A stretch of DNA of 56,049 nt, taken from positions 1 to 56,049 of the forward strand of contig NZ_OMPS01000032.1 in NCBI RefSeq assembly GCF_900313035.1, given 5' to 3'. A model generated the notes under the pieces. It did not search any database and was not told where the DNA came from. It saw only the letters and a program-made list of their open reading frames with translations. Shown piece by piece: positions 22,810-31,813 of the stretch. The stretch is from Ruegeria sp. EL01 (lineage in GTDB: Bacteria > Pseudomonadota > Alphaproteobacteria > Rhodobacterales > Rhodobacteraceae). Each line of letters begins with the position of its first letter. The stretch's first letter is position 1. Both the position numbers and the translations under genes were made by a program.

Positions 22810-23699
22810 GACAGGAACTCCTTGTTGTTTGTGAGTCCCAATGGCATTTGGGATGCATTCTTGTCCGCCAAAACGTGAAACTTTTGCCGAAAACTCAGCG
22901 TTTCATTCGGTGCGAGCTTGCGTGCCGGGGAGTGCCACTCCGCTTCGCAATAGACGTAATCGCCCGAATTAAAGACCTCAAACGGATAGTCGTGTGCAAA
23001 TTGATCGCCCTGTTGTGGTTCTGGTACTGAGCACATCAGCAACGGGGTATCAGAGCCGCACCGCATTAGTGTACGACCGTTGGGGTTCGGTAGCCCGACC
23101 TTGAATTCCTGCTGTCTTTTGCAATCCACAACAATGCCATTGCCGTGCGTAGCTATCATCCCTTCGGCAGAACCAAAAACAGGATAAAACGCAGGGTCCT
23201 CCATTTCGACACCGATCTTGGTGGGGGTGTTAAGCATCATGACTGACCAAATGCCGGTCAGGCGCGAGGAGGTCCCATGGTTGACCACGATGTGTTCTAT
23301 TTCCCAGCTTTCCGCCGAGGTCAGCGTGATGCGGCGCGACACTGACAAGTGCGAGGTCGGGCATACTGCGCTGGTCATGTCGATACGAGTGCTGCTTCTT
23401 GAAGTGATCTGGTAAGAGCCGCTGTCCAACACGGGAAACGGAGCGCCGTTTACCCAGGATGCATCTGGGGCGATCCAAGTCTTCTCGCCGCCCCAGAGTG
23501 GAAAACCAAATTGTGGAGAGCGTGTGGGCAGATCAGTAAGCCGTGTGTCATCGACATCCAAACCGTCGAGATCTGCGTTTTGAAATAGGAGGGAGCGACC
23601 TTGGAAGTTTATATCCCATAAGCGGCCCCCGATGCCGGGCAGGAGTGTCAGCTGCAGATCGTTTTGCTGCAGGTGAAGAACGCTCCATCTGTCCGACAT
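22797..23699 (-). CDS. DUF4380-type mutarotase-like protein
   Basis: The 300-aa protein has an aldose-1-epimerase-like beta-sandwich pattern: LTLLPGIGGRLWDINFQGRS near the N-terminus, FPLWGGEKTWIAP (about 66-78), SVSRRITLTSAESWEIEHIV, and YPFEVFNSGDYVYCEAEWHS (about 236-255). This matches the DUF4380 group of galactose-mutarotase-like carbohydrate-binding proteins. It may interconvert anomers of the transported sugar. The spacer before it holds a hairpin, probably protecting the upstream binding-protein mRNA. Confidence 0.7.
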   Translation of the reverse strand: MSDRWSVLHLQQNDLQLTLLPGIGGRLWDINFQGRSLLFQNADLDGLDVDDTRLTDLPTRSPQFGFPLWGGEKTWIAPDASWVNGAPFPVLDSGSYQITSRSSTRIDMTSAVCPTSHLSVSRRITLTSAESWEIEHIVVNHGTSSRLTGIWSVMMLNTPTKIGVEMEDPAFYPVFGSAEGMIATHGNGIVVDCKRQQEFKVGLPNPNGRTLMRCGSDTPLLMCSVPEPQQGDQFAHDYPFEVFNSGDYVYCEAEWHSPARKLAPNETLSFRQKFHVLADKNASQMPLGLTNNKEFLSCMS

Positions 23700-23720
23700 T
23701 TAACCCCCTCCTATCGTTTT

Positions 23721-23744
23721 CCCGGCGCGATAGAATGCACCGGG
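23721..23744 (-). terminator. Hairpin downstream of the minus-strand binding-protein gene
   Basis: CCCGGCGC pairs with GCACCGGG (8 bp, one C-A mismatch) 8 bases after the stop codon, with no T-run. Such hairpins after solute-binding-protein genes usually stabilise that mRNA segment or attenuate downstream expression. Confidence 0.5.
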
Positions 23745-23752
23745 ACAATCGC

Positions 23753-24751
23753 TTAGGTGTGCTTGAACTGGACGACGTTCTCGGCCGTAATCGGCATAAC
23801 CCCGGTTTCTACGCGCTCGGGTAGAGGATTGATGCCAGCCGCCTTCCAATCGGGCAAGACCTTCAGCGCGTCAGTGTTTTGCCAATGCATCATGTGGAAG
23901 GCGAGAAAGATCTCAAGATAGGATTTCTGCGCCACTGCGCCGTGAATTGTGCCGTCTTCGATATAGGGAAGCATATCATCATTTCTGTCCATCGCGACGA
24001 TCTTGATGTCCTTGCGTCCCGCCTCATTGACTGCAATGGCCGCGCCTTTGCCGCTGTCGCCGTCCGTGCCGCCAATGCCAACAATATCCGGGTTCGCCTG
24101 AATGGCCTGAAGGTAGGCTGTCGGCGCATAGGACGGGTCGGCCTTATCGTTGACGACGTCGACGACCTCGATATCAGGGTATTTCTCGGCAAAGATTTGT
24201 TTGTACCCTTCGACACGCTCCAATGTGGAAGGCGCAGGGAAAGTGCCGAGGATAACTTTGCCCTTACCGCCAATCGCTTGCGCCAGCATTTCGCCGCCGA
24301 CACGTCCTGCCTGAACACCGTTGATACCAAGGAATGTGGACCGGGGACTGTCGGGAATATCGCCAATACAACATGTGACTGGAATGCCCGCCTCGACCGC
24401 ACGTTCGACACCGGGGGCCAGAGTGGCTGGATCACCGGGGAAGATAAGAATGCCTGCGGGACGTCTTGCGATCAGTTCATCCAATTGACGTGCTTGTGCG
24501 GCCGTGTCGAAATCCAACGGGCCGGTGAATGTGGCCTTGATGCCCATCAATTCTTCAAGGTCTTCCATCGCATTGCGATAGTCCACCCAGAACGGCACCT
24601 GCGTGACGATGGACAGGAAAACATACTCCTTGCCGGCCGCTTGCGCCATGGCTTCTTTGGACAGCATGGGCAGTCCAAACGCTGCGGCCAATCCTGCGGT
24701 GGTGCCCGCTGTCAGCAGCCTGCGCCGATTCACATTCAATTCAGTCATCAT
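23753..24751 (-). CDS. Sugar ABC transporter substrate-binding protein (Tat-type signal)
   Basis: The 332-aa protein carries a twin-arginine-like signal (NVNRRRLLTAGTTAGLAAAF) ending near AMAQAAG, so it is exported, possibly folded. The mature part is a Peripla_BP_4 (RbsB-like) domain: FLSIVTQVPFWVDYRNAMED, QLDELIARRPAGILIFPGDP, TFLGINGVQAGRVGGEMLAQ, IVGIGGTDGDSGKGAAIAVN, KIVAMDRNDDMLPYI. It captures a sugar for the RbsC-like permease upstream. Use of Tat is unusual for this family but known in alphaproteobacteria. Confidence 0.88.
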   Translation of the reverse strand: MMTELNVNRRRLLTAGTTAGLAAAFGLPMLSKEAMAQAAGKEYVFLSIVTQVPFWVDYRNAMEDLEELMGIKATFTGPLDFDTAAQARQLDELIARRPAGILIFPGDPATLAPGVERAVEAGIPVTCCIGDIPDSPRSTFLGINGVQAGRVGGEMLAQAIGGKGKVILGTFPAPSTLERVEGYKQIFAEKYPDIEVVDVVNDKADPSYAPTAYLQAIQANPDIVGIGGTDGDSGKGAAIAVNEAGRKDIKIVAMDRNDDMLPYIEDGTIHGAVAQKSYLEIFLAFHMMHWQNTDALKVLPDWKAAGINPLPERVETGVMPITAENVVQFKHT

Positions 24752-24804
24752 AGTCTCCCTGTTTTGGATCTTTGGTTATTGTTGAGTTTTGGAAAGCTTG
24801 CGGA

Positions 24805-25797
24805 TTAGCCCCGTTTGCTTCGGATCAGCATGTCCAAGGCGACCGCTGTAACGAGTACACCGCCGATGACGATCATCTGCCAGTAGATCGATACGGCCAG
24901 CATCGTCATAGTGTTGTTGATCAACGCGACGAAAACGACGCCGAGGAAAGCACCAAGAATAGTACCTTCGCCGCCGCGTAGGGATGCGCCACCGATGACA
25001 GCCGCCGCCAGAACCTGAAGTTCGATACCGTTGCCTGCCGTGGGCGTACCGCTCATCAGGCGGGAGGCCAGCAATACGCCCGCCAAAGCAGCCAGAATAC
25101 CGGTCAGTGCGTACAGAATGATACGCACGCGTGTGACATGGATGCCTGACAACATCGCGGCCTTTTCATTGGCGCCGATGAAATAGACCTGACGGAAAAA
25201 GCGTGTATGGCGGACGGCCAGGTCAAACAGGACGACCAGCAGAATGGTGAACAAGACGATGACCGGAAAGCCGCCTATGTCGGCTTTGCCGATCCAGGCA
25301 AATGATGCAGGCAGGCTTGAAACCGAAAAACCTTCGGTCAGGACAAGAGCGATGCCACGCGCGATCGACATCGTGCCGAGGGTCGCGATAAGCGGATTGA
25401 TCCCGAGGCCGGTCACCAGCAAACCGTTTACTACACCGACAATTCCACCCAGCACTAATCCGCATACCACAGCGAGCGGTATTGGCATGCCAGTCAAAAG
25501 CAGCATGGCTACGACGGTAGAAGACAAGGCCATTACCGATCCAACGGAAAGATCGAACCCGCCGGATGCAAGTAGGATCGCCATACCGATCACGATGATC
25601 GCAGTGGGGGCCATGCCCACGGCCACGGCTCGAAAGTTCGAGAAGCTGAGGAAGTAGGGATTGACGTTGGACATCACGATGATGATAGCGGCGATCAGAA
25701 CGATCAGAGTCAGTTCACGAATATCGACAAAAGCTTGCAAAACACGGCGCAGCAGCGGCCGCTTCATGGGCAAGTTGGCTTGAGCGGTCATGGTCAC
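24805..25797 (-). CDS. Sugar ABC transporter permease, RbsC-like
   Basis: The 330-aa protein has 8-10 hydrophobic segments (for example ELTLIVLIAAIIIVMSNVNP and VAVGMAPTAIIVIGMAILLA) and the family signature DLSVGSVMALSSTVVAMLL, VNGLLVTGLGINPLIATLGT and VLAAAVIGGASLRGGEGTIL. It forms the membrane channel of an RbsABC-type importer. Its start overlaps the stop of the ATPase gene by 4 bases. Confidence 0.93.
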   Translation of the reverse strand: MTMTAQANLPMKRPLLRRVLQAFVDIRELTLIVLIAAIIIVMSNVNPYFLSFSNFRAVAVGMAPTAIIVIGMAILLASGGFDLSVGSVMALSSTVVAMLLLTGMPIPLAVVCGLVLGGIVGVVNGLLVTGLGINPLIATLGTMSIARGIALVLTEGFSVSSLPASFAWIGKADIGGFPVIVLFTILLVVLFDLAVRHTRFFRQVYFIGANEKAAMLSGIHVTRVRIILYALTGILAALAGVLLASRLMSGTPTAGNGIELQVLAAAVIGGASLRGGEGTILGAFLGVVFVALINNTMTMLAVSIYWQMIVIGGVLVTAVALDMLIRSKRG

Positions 25798-27359
25798 GTC
25801 GCGACTCCTGATTGATTGGTTTGGGGTGCGTCCACAATTGGAACGGAATTTCCGGCGGCCATTTGAAGAAGCGTGGTTTCGGTTGCCTCAGCGGCTGCGA
25901 TGTCTCCCATGAGGCGACCGTCGTGGACGACAAGGATGCGGGTTGAGAGAGAGACAAGTTCGGGAAAATCGGATGACACGACGAGGATGGCCATACCCTC
26001 GGCTGCTCGACGCAAAAGTTCCGTGTGGATTTGGAATTTGGCTCCGACATCGACCCCTTTTGTGGGCTCCTCAATGATCAGAAGAGCTGGCGCGCGTTTG
26101 AGCCACTTGGCCAACATAATCTTTTGTTGATTGCCCCCTGAGAGATCACCAACAAGTTCGTTAATCCCGCTGGTTTTGACACTGAAGGCGTCAATGGCTG
26201 TTTGGCTGGCTGTTTTGATCGAGCCCGCATGCATGAACCCAGCAGACGCATGATCGGAAAGACTGGCCGCGATCAGGTTGTCGCTGAGTGATTGTTCCAG
26301 AAAGAGGCCTTCAGTCTTGCGTTCCTCGGGAACAAACCCGACCCCAGCACGCATCGCCTGCCGCAAGGACGCAAAGTTAACAGGCATGCCGTGAAGTCTG
26401 ATCTCCCCGGTCGCGCCATGCATCAACCCGACAATCGATCGAACAATCTCACTGCGGCGAGCGCCCATCAACCCTGCCATCCCTACAATCTCTCCGGCTT
26501 TAATGGAGAAAGAAATGTCTTCGAACTCACCTGGATGGGTTAGGTCTTGGACATGCAAAACCTCTTCGCCGTTAGCCTTACCTGACCGTGTGACATCACC
26601 GGGGTGAGCGCCGCCGATCATCTCGGCAACGACTTGTTCCTGAGAAGTTTCCGAAACCGATAAAGTGCTGATGTGGCGCCCATCTCGCAAAACGGTAATG
26701 CGATCCGAGATCTGGAAAATCTCGGCCATATGGTGGCTGACATAGACGATGCCAATCCCTTTTTTTGTCAGAGACTTTAGGACTTCGAATAGTGCGTCTA
26801 CTTCGTCGGGTGCCAATGCCGATGTCGGTTCATCCAGCAAAAGGACGCGGGAATCCAACGACAGCGCCTTGGCGATTTCAACAATCTGGCGGGAGCTGAT
26901 CGGCAAGTTTTCCACGGGTGTTGAGACGTCGATATCCAGACCGAATTCCGCCAGCAACGCCTCCGCACGGCGGCGCAGTTCAGGCCAGTCAACTACGCCA
27001 AACCGGGTGGGTACGCGACCCGCGTAGATGTTTTCCGCAACAGAGAGAGCGCCAGCGAGGCTGAGCTCTTGGAAAACACAGCCGATGCCCAGAGATTGCG
27101 CATGCGATGGGCTTTCGACCCGCTGTTCCTTGCCGTCGCACAGGATACGCCCAGCAGAAGGTTGGTGAAGCCCATAAAACAAGCCGAGACAGGTGGATTT
27201 TCCGGCGCCGTTTTCCCCACACAACGCGTGAACTTCGCCGGGTCTCAATTCAAAGTCGACGCCATCCAAAACAATGTTCGTGCCGAAGCTTTTGCCAACC
27301 CGATCCAGCTGGATCAGTGGCTGTAGCCCCGGTGAGTCAGGTTTCATTGCTGGCGTCAT
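25794..27359 (-). CDS. Sugar ABC transporter ATPase, RbsA-like double domain
   Basis: The 521-aa protein has two fused nucleotide-binding domains. Domain 1: Walker A GENGAGKST (about 47-55) and Walker B region LLLDEPTSAL. Domain 2: degenerate Walker A (MAGLMGARRSEIVR), signature LSGGNQQKIMLAKWL and ALLIIEEPTKGVDVGA. This asymmetry is normal for RbsA/XylG/MglA ATPases. The ATG at 27359 follows GGGAGGAAGCTTGT; it is the first gene of a five-gene minus-strand operon and lies 29 bases from the palindrome at 27388. Confidence 0.94.
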   Translation of the reverse strand: MTPAMKPDSPGLQPLIQLDRVGKSFGTNIVLDGVDFELRPGEVHALCGENGAGKSTCLGLFYGLHQPSAGRILCDGKEQRVESPSHAQSLGIGCVFQELSLAGALSVAENIYAGRVPTRFGVVDWPELRRRAEALLAEFGLDIDVSTPVENLPISSRQIVEIAKALSLDSRVLLLDEPTSALAPDEVDALFEVLKSLTKKGIGIVYVSHHMAEIFQISDRITVLRDGRHISTLSVSETSQEQVVAEMIGGAHPGDVTRSGKANGEEVLHVQDLTHPGEFEDISFSIKAGEIVGMAGLMGARRSEIVRSIVGLMHGATGEIRLHGMPVNFASLRQAMRAGVGFVPEERKTEGLFLEQSLSDNLIAASLSDHASAGFMHAGSIKTASQTAIDAFSVKTSGINELVGDLSGGNQQKIMLAKWLKRAPALLIIEEPTKGVDVGAKFQIHTELLRRAAEGMAILVVSSDFPELVSLSTRILVVHDGRLMGDIAAAEATETTLLQMAAGNSVPIVDAPQTNQSGVAT

Positions 27360-27387
27360 ACAAGCTTCCTCCCGTCTTTTGATTGGC

Positions 27388-27403
27388 ATCTGATATCTCA
27401 GAT
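27388..27403. promoter_or_regulatory. Palindromic operator ahead of the minus-strand ABC operon
   Basis: ATCTGATATCTCAGAT has 6-bp arms (ATCTGA/TCAGAT) around TATC and extends to CATCTGA/TCAGATG. It is the exact reverse complement of the 16-mer at 43098-43113 before the TRAP operon, and shares its half-site with the repeats at 28206-28249. The likely ligand-responsive repressors are the GntR/FCD proteins encoded at 27496 and 43178. Confidence 0.72.
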
Positions 27404-27495
27404 GTCAACTGAAAAAGAAAAGACCGGGAGGCGCCCAAGAGAAAGGGGCGGCGCCGTTTTGGCCCGCCCCCGTCACAACGAAGCTACGTTTTTTG

Positions 27496-28167
27496 CTAGG
27501 ATGCGGTCGCTCCTTCGAGGACGATGGCGGCGCTTTTGTAGGCTTGTCTGGTGCGGTCAATATGCGCTGTGAGAAGAGATTTGATTTTGGCCATGTCGCC
27601 TTCGCGAACGGCAATGGCGATTTTCGAATGCTCATCGAAGGAGAGCTCAGTATGCTGTGGCAGCTTGGCCAAATGGGTCCGCAATGCGGCAATCTTACCG
27701 ATGTAGCGCGTATAGCTCGCCGTCAGATAATCGTTCCCGGCATGTTCAAAAATCAACTGATGAAACGTGGTATCCAGTGAAAGGTAGCCCTTTTCATTGC
27801 CTCGCCTGCGTTCCTTCTCCATGTCCTTCACTACACGTTGCATGTCGTCGGCAAGACCTTCCGGGTTCCGCAACAACGCAAGTTCAAAGGCGGCAGTTTC
27901 GATAGCCTGCCTGAAATCGCAGATTTGAGTCACTTCCGGCTCAGACAGCGAAAAAACGCGTGCGCCTTTTTGAGGCTCGATACTGACCAACCCTTCGTCA
28001 CGTAATTGAGCGAGTGCTTCGCGGACTGGCGATTTCGATACGCCCAGCTCTTCGGAGATTTTTCGCTCCGACAAAACCTGACCCATTTTCAGGGAGCCAT
28101 CGATAATACTATTCCGCAAATGTTCCAGTGCGAGTTCACGCAAAGACTTGGGTCTCTCAAGCGCCAT
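27496..28167 (-). CDS. GntR-family regulator, FCD (FadR) type
   Basis: The 223-aa protein has an N-terminal winged helix (LRELALEHLRNSIIDGSLKM, then LSERKISEELGVSKSPVREA, LAQLRDEGLVSIEPQKGARV) and a C-terminal all-helical FCD domain with the usual metal/ligand residues (ICDFRQAIETAAFELAL; LDTTFHQLIFEHAGNDYL; HSKIAIAVREGDMAKIKSLL). FCD regulators of sugar-acid operons are usually repressors released by the substrate or an intermediate. It sits between the two ABC operons, and palindromic sites flank it on both sides. Confidence 0.9.
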   Translation of the reverse strand: MALERPKSLRELALEHLRNSIIDGSLKMGQVLSERKISEELGVSKSPVREALAQLRDEGLVSIEPQKGARVFSLSEPEVTQICDFRQAIETAAFELALLRNPEGLADDMQRVVKDMEKERRRGNEKGYLSLDTTFHQLIFEHAGNDYLTASYTRYIGKIAALRTHLAKLPQHTELSFDEHSKIAIAVREGDMAKIKSLLTAHIDRTRQAYKSAAIVLEGATAS

Positions 28168-28205
28168 CTGAGGATATCTCCAAAAAAAGGTGTTGCCAGA
28201 TGCAA

Positions 28206-28249
28206 GATATCTGATACACCAGATTAGGCAAGCTGGTATATCAGATATC
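28206..28249. promoter_or_regulatory. Paired operator half-sites in the gntR / lactonase divergent promoter
   Basis: GATATCTGATACACCAG (28206-28222) and CTGGTATATCAGATATC (28233-28249) form a 17-bp inverted repeat with one mismatch, 10 bases apart. Each arm contains the TATCTGATA/TATCAGATA core seen in the palindromes at 27388 and 43098. It lies between the divergent GntR gene and the large plus-strand operon and probably controls both. Confidence 0.75.
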
Positions 28250-28274
28250 AGAATGTACTTAGGAGATCAAAAAA

Positions 28275-29144
28275 GTGCGCGCAGAGTTGGTCGTCGATTG
28301 TAAGAACCAGCACGGGGAAGGGATTTTCTGGAATCCCGCCGATGGCCTTATCTGGTGGACCGACATTGAAGGCTGTGCGCTTTGGTCATTTGATGCTGCA
28401 ACGTCAGAAACTGCCTCTCATGAGATGCCGGAGCGCGTGTGTTGCTTTGCGCCGCGCGCATCTGGCGGTCTGATTGTTGCCTATGCTGATCGAGTTGTCT
28501 TGTTCGATTCGGCCAATAGCGAGGAAACCCTCGTGGCACGATTCGAGCCGAACAATCCGGAGACACGGCTTAACGACGGGCGAACCGATCGCCAGGGGCG
28601 ATTGATTGTTGGAGGCATGAACGAAGTTTCTGGTAAGGCCGATTCGTCAGTCATCCACGTCGATAAAGATTTGAGTGTACGGACAATTATCGAAGGAGTG
28701 TCTTGCGCCAATTCGACTTGCTTTACGTCCGACGGTGAGACGATGTACTTCGCGGATACCCCGGATCGGGAAATCGTCGCATTTGACTACGACACCCGCA
28801 GTGGAACCGTTTCGAACCGTCGGCAGCACGCTTCTTTCAAGGATGAGCCTGGCTTGCCTGATGGGTCCTGTGTCGATGCCGAAGGGGGCGTCTGGAACGC
28901 CGAATGGGAAGGCCATCGCGTTGTTCGCGTCGCACCTGACGGCACGATAGATCGCGTGATCGAGGTGCCGGTCTGGAAGCCCACCTGTTGCGCTTTCGGT
29001 GGCCCTGATCTCGACACGCTGTTCATCACGACCTCAAGGCTGATGAGTGACGAAACTGCTTTAACAAAAGAACCGGAATCCGGCGGCCTCTTTGCTGTGA
29101 AACCCGGCGTTCGTGGCGTGATCGACGCGCCATTCAAAGGATAA
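28275..29144 (+). CDS. SMP-30/gluconolactonase-like lactonase
   Basis: The 289-aa protein is a six-bladed beta-propeller of the SMP-30/LRE family. Metal-ligand positions are recognisable: Glu in GEGIFWNPADGLIWWTDIEG (about 15), Asn in TRLNDGRTDRQGRLIVGG (about 97), a second Asn in VSCANSTCFT and Asp in LPDGSCVDAEGGVW (about 197). It would hydrolyse a sugar lactone, consistent with the sugar-1-dehydrogenase and with the DgoK/DgoA route. The GTG start at 28275 follows AGGAGATCAAAAAA. It is the first gene of a plus-strand operon reaching about 38988. Confidence 0.87.
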   Translation: MRAELVVDCKNQHGEGIFWNPADGLIWWTDIEGCALWSFDAATSETASHEMPERVCCFAPRASGGLIVAYADRVVLFDSANSEETLVARFEPNNPETRLNDGRTDRQGRLIVGGMNEVSGKADSSVIHVDKDLSVRTIIEGVSCANSTCFTSDGETMYFADTPDREIVAFDYDTRSGTVSNRRQHASFKDEPGLPDGSCVDAEGGVWNAEWEGHRVVRVAPDGTIDRVIEVPVWKPTCCAFGGPDLDTLFITTSRLMSDETALTKEPESGGLFAVKPGVRGVIDAPFKG

Positions 29145-29170
29145 CCAACGAAATTCTGGAGGAGAAAACT

Positions 29171-30205
29171 ATGTTGAAAACGCTTATGACCACGACGCTT
29201 GCCGCGGGGTTCGCCACGCTGGCAACGGTCACTCTGGCGGAAAACTATCCAGCGCCGGTTCCACTTGAGGACGGGGCACAAGCGCCAATCAATGCGATAG
29301 AACCCAAGAACGAAACGTTCCGGATCGCGTATATGCCGCCGGCGACTGAGTTCAACTACTACATCGCCATCGGTGAAGGCATCAAAGCGGTTGCTGCTGA
29401 GGCCGGGGTCGAAGTCTTCATGCTTGCGCCCCAGTCCGGTGCGGACATCAACGGCCAAATGGGTATGATCCAGGATGTGCTGACGCAGGATGTGGATGCG
29501 ATCATCTTTGGTACACACGATGAATTTGCTGCTGCACCACTGCTAAAGCAGGCAGTAGACAAGGGCATGGCGGTTCTGATGATCAATTCGGACATCCCGA
29601 ACTTCCCGACACCAATTCATGGCGTTGTCGGGTACTCTCAGCGCAACGGCACACATGCTATCGCTGATTGGGCCATTGAAACTTATGGCGATAAACCATT
29701 GAAGGTCGGCATTATCGAAGGGCAGCCTGGTTATCACTCGACCGAACGTGTGGGTGGCTTCCTCGACGGTATCGAGGGCAATGAAAACTTCGACGTTGTG
29801 GTGTCTATTGACGGTAAATGGAACGTTGAGGGCGGCAACACTGCTGGTATGGATATCCTGCAGTCGAACCCCGATCTCGACATGATCTTTGCGGCGAATG
29901 ACTACATGATCATTGGGGCATCCTTTGCTGCAAAAGCACTTGGCCGCAATGATATCGTCCTTTTGGGCAATGATGGCGACACGTCTGGCCTTGAAGAAGT
30001 TGCGGCTGGCAACATCACGGCAACCGTCAACACCTCACCGTTCTTGATGGGTAAAGCGGCTATGCACGCAACCATTGATGCGCTCAACGGGTCCTATCCC
30101 GGCGGCTGGATCGAAACGCCCACATCAATTGAAGACAAAGACGGTGCGATCAGCGTGCTGCAAGAGCCAGAAAAGCTCTTCCCGCAGCCGTCCAAAGAGT
30201 ACTGA
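29171..30205 (+). CDS. Sugar ABC transporter substrate-binding protein
   Basis: The 344-aa protein has a Sec-type signal peptide (LMTTTLAAGFATLATVTLAE) and a Peripla_BP_4 domain: FRIAYMPPATEFNYYIAIGE, MGMIQDVLTQDVDAIIFGTH, MAVLMINSDIPNF, VGYSQRNGTHAIADWAIETY, DMIFAANDYMIIGASFAAKA, VLLGNDGDTSGLEEVAAGNI. It belongs to the RbsB/XylF cluster but is not close to the minus-strand binding protein, so the two importers probably take different sugars. A strong hairpin follows at 30221. Confidence 0.9.
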   Translation: MLKTLMTTTLAAGFATLATVTLAENYPAPVPLEDGAQAPINAIEPKNETFRIAYMPPATEFNYYIAIGEGIKAVAAEAGVEVFMLAPQSGADINGQMGMIQDVLTQDVDAIIFGTHDEFAAAPLLKQAVDKGMAVLMINSDIPNFPTPIHGVVGYSQRNGTHAIADWAIETYGDKPLKVGIIEGQPGYHSTERVGGFLDGIEGNENFDVVVSIDGKWNVEGGNTAGMDILQSNPDLDMIFAANDYMIIGASFAAKALGRNDIVLLGNDGDTSGLEEVAAGNITATVNTSPFLMGKAAMHATIDALNGSYPGGWIETPTSIEDKDGAISVLQEPEKLFPQPSKEY

Positions 30206-30220
30206 ACTTTCTCCCCGCTT

Positions 30221-30248
30221 CCCGGTGGCGCGTGCGCGTGCTGCCGGG
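30221..30248 (+). terminator. 12-bp hairpin between binding-protein and ATPase genes
   Basis: CCCGGTGGCGCG and CGTGCTGCCGGG pair along all 12 positions (three G-T) around a TGCG loop, 15 bases after the stop. Without a T-run it probably acts as an mRNA-stabilising or attenuating hairpin that raises binding-protein expression relative to the transporter. Confidence 0.6.
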
Positions 30249-30289
30249 TCGCAATTCAACCGAGTTCCCCTTTTGTCGAGGCAATCGCA

Positions 30290-31813
30290 ATGACACCCGC
30301 ACCGCCCCTTTGGGAGTTTGTCGATATCACCAAGGCCTATCCTGGGGTATTGGCGAATGACAAGGTCTGCATCCGGCTTATGCCCGGTTCCATTCATGGG
30401 CTGCTGGGTGAAAACGGCTGTGGCAAATCGACCATGATCAAGACACTGTCCGGCGTGCAGCAACCCGATAGCGGTCAAATCCTGCACAATGGCAAGCCGG
30501 TCACGATCAGCGACCCGCAGGCGGCACGTGAACTGGGCGTCGCAACAGTTTTTCAGGAATTCTCGATCGTGCCGACCTTGTCGGTTGGCGAAAACATCTT
30601 CCTTGGCAATATGCCTCGGTCCCGCTTTGGCGTGATCGACTGGGCCAAGGTCCACAACGAAGCCGCGCGCGTTTTGGCGGAAATGGATGTCGATGTTTCA
30701 CCCGAGACCATAACCGGCTCGCTATCGGTAGGCGAGCAACAACTGGTCGAGATCGCGAAAGCCGTCGCGATGGACGCCCGCATGATCATCCTGGATGAGC
30801 CGACAGCGGCATTGGGTGAAGATGAAATTGAGCGCCTGCACCAGCTATTGCGCACTATGCGTGAGCGCGGCACCGCTATTCTCTATGTGTCGCACAGGCT
30901 GGATGAGGTTGAACGGATCGTTGATGAAGTGACGATCCTGCGCAACGGCTGTGTGGTGCGTGCAAGTGGCGAGACCAAGATCAACGTCTCTGAGATTGTC
31001 AGCGCAATGGTCGGTGAAGACATTGGTGAGCATTATCCAAAGGAGCAGAATGCGACCAAGGATATTGTGCTGGAAGCGGCGGGTCTGGCCACCAATTCGG
31101 GCGTGAAAGACGTATCGTTTTCGTTGCATCGGGGCGAAGTTCTGGGCTTGGGTGGCGTATTGGGCAGCGGCCGCACAGAGATCGCTCGCGCCCTGTTCGG
31201 AACAGACGAGCTAACAGGCGGACAGATAACACTAAATGGCAAACCGGTTCGCTTTCGTCGGGAAATTGATGCGATCCGTGCGGGCTTGGCTCTTGTCCCA
31301 GAGAATCGAAAGTTTGACGGGTTGTTCTTCAATTTCCGCGCAAGCGGGAACGTCACCGCAGCGTCCCTTGGCGGGCTAAGCCGGTTCGGTGTCTTGAATC
31401 TTAAGGCGGAAGAACAAGCCACCCATGACCTGATCCGCGATCTGGAAATCTCAACCCAGGCTGAGGAAAAGACGGTCAACTTCTTGTCTGGTGGCAATCA
31501 GCAGAAGATTGTTATTGCGCGTTGGCTGTTTTCAGCCTCGGACATCCTGATCCTTGATGAGCCGACGCAAGGGATCGATATCGGCGCCAAGATCGCTGTT
31601 TACAAGCTGATTAACAGGCTCACGCGGGCGGGAAAATCGATCATTCTAATCAGTTCAGACCATGATGAGTTGCTTGCGATGAGCGACCGGATTGCCGTCG
31701 TGCAGCACGGAACGATAGTGCGCACGGTCGATGCATCCGACCTTACTCATGACGACCTTGTGCGCGCGTCCGCCGACACTCCTCAATCCAAGCCTAAGGA
31801 GGCTTTCGCATGA
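30290..31813 (+). CDS. Sugar ABC transporter ATPase, RbsA-like double domain
   Basis: The 507-aa protein has two nucleotide-binding domains. Domain 1: GENGCGKSTMI (about 43-53), signature LSVGEQQLVEIAKAVA and MIILDEPTAAL. Domain 2: degenerate loop GVLGSGRTEIARALFG, LSGGNQQKIVIARWL and ILILDEPTQGIDIGA. ATG at 30290 follows GAGGCAATCGCA, 84 bases after the binding-protein gene. The stop overlaps the permease start by 4 bases. Confidence 0.94.
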   Translation: MTPAPPLWEFVDITKAYPGVLANDKVCIRLMPGSIHGLLGENGCGKSTMIKTLSGVQQPDSGQILHNGKPVTISDPQAARELGVATVFQEFSIVPTLSVGENIFLGNMPRSRFGVIDWAKVHNEAARVLAEMDVDVSPETITGSLSVGEQQLVEIAKAVAMDARMIILDEPTAALGEDEIERLHQLLRTMRERGTAILYVSHRLDEVERIVDEVTILRNGCVVRASGETKINVSEIVSAMVGEDIGEHYPKEQNATKDIVLEAAGLATNSGVKDVSFSLHRGEVLGLGGVLGSGRTEIARALFGTDELTGGQITLNGKPVRFRREIDAIRAGLALVPENRKFDGLFFNFRASGNVTAASLGGLSRFGVLNLKAEEQATHDLIRDLEISTQAEEKTVNFLSGGNQQKIVIARWLFSASDILILDEPTQGIDIGAKIAVYKLINRLTRAGKSIILISSDHDELLAMSDRIAVVQHGTIVRTVDASDLTHDDLVRASADTPQSKPKEAFA

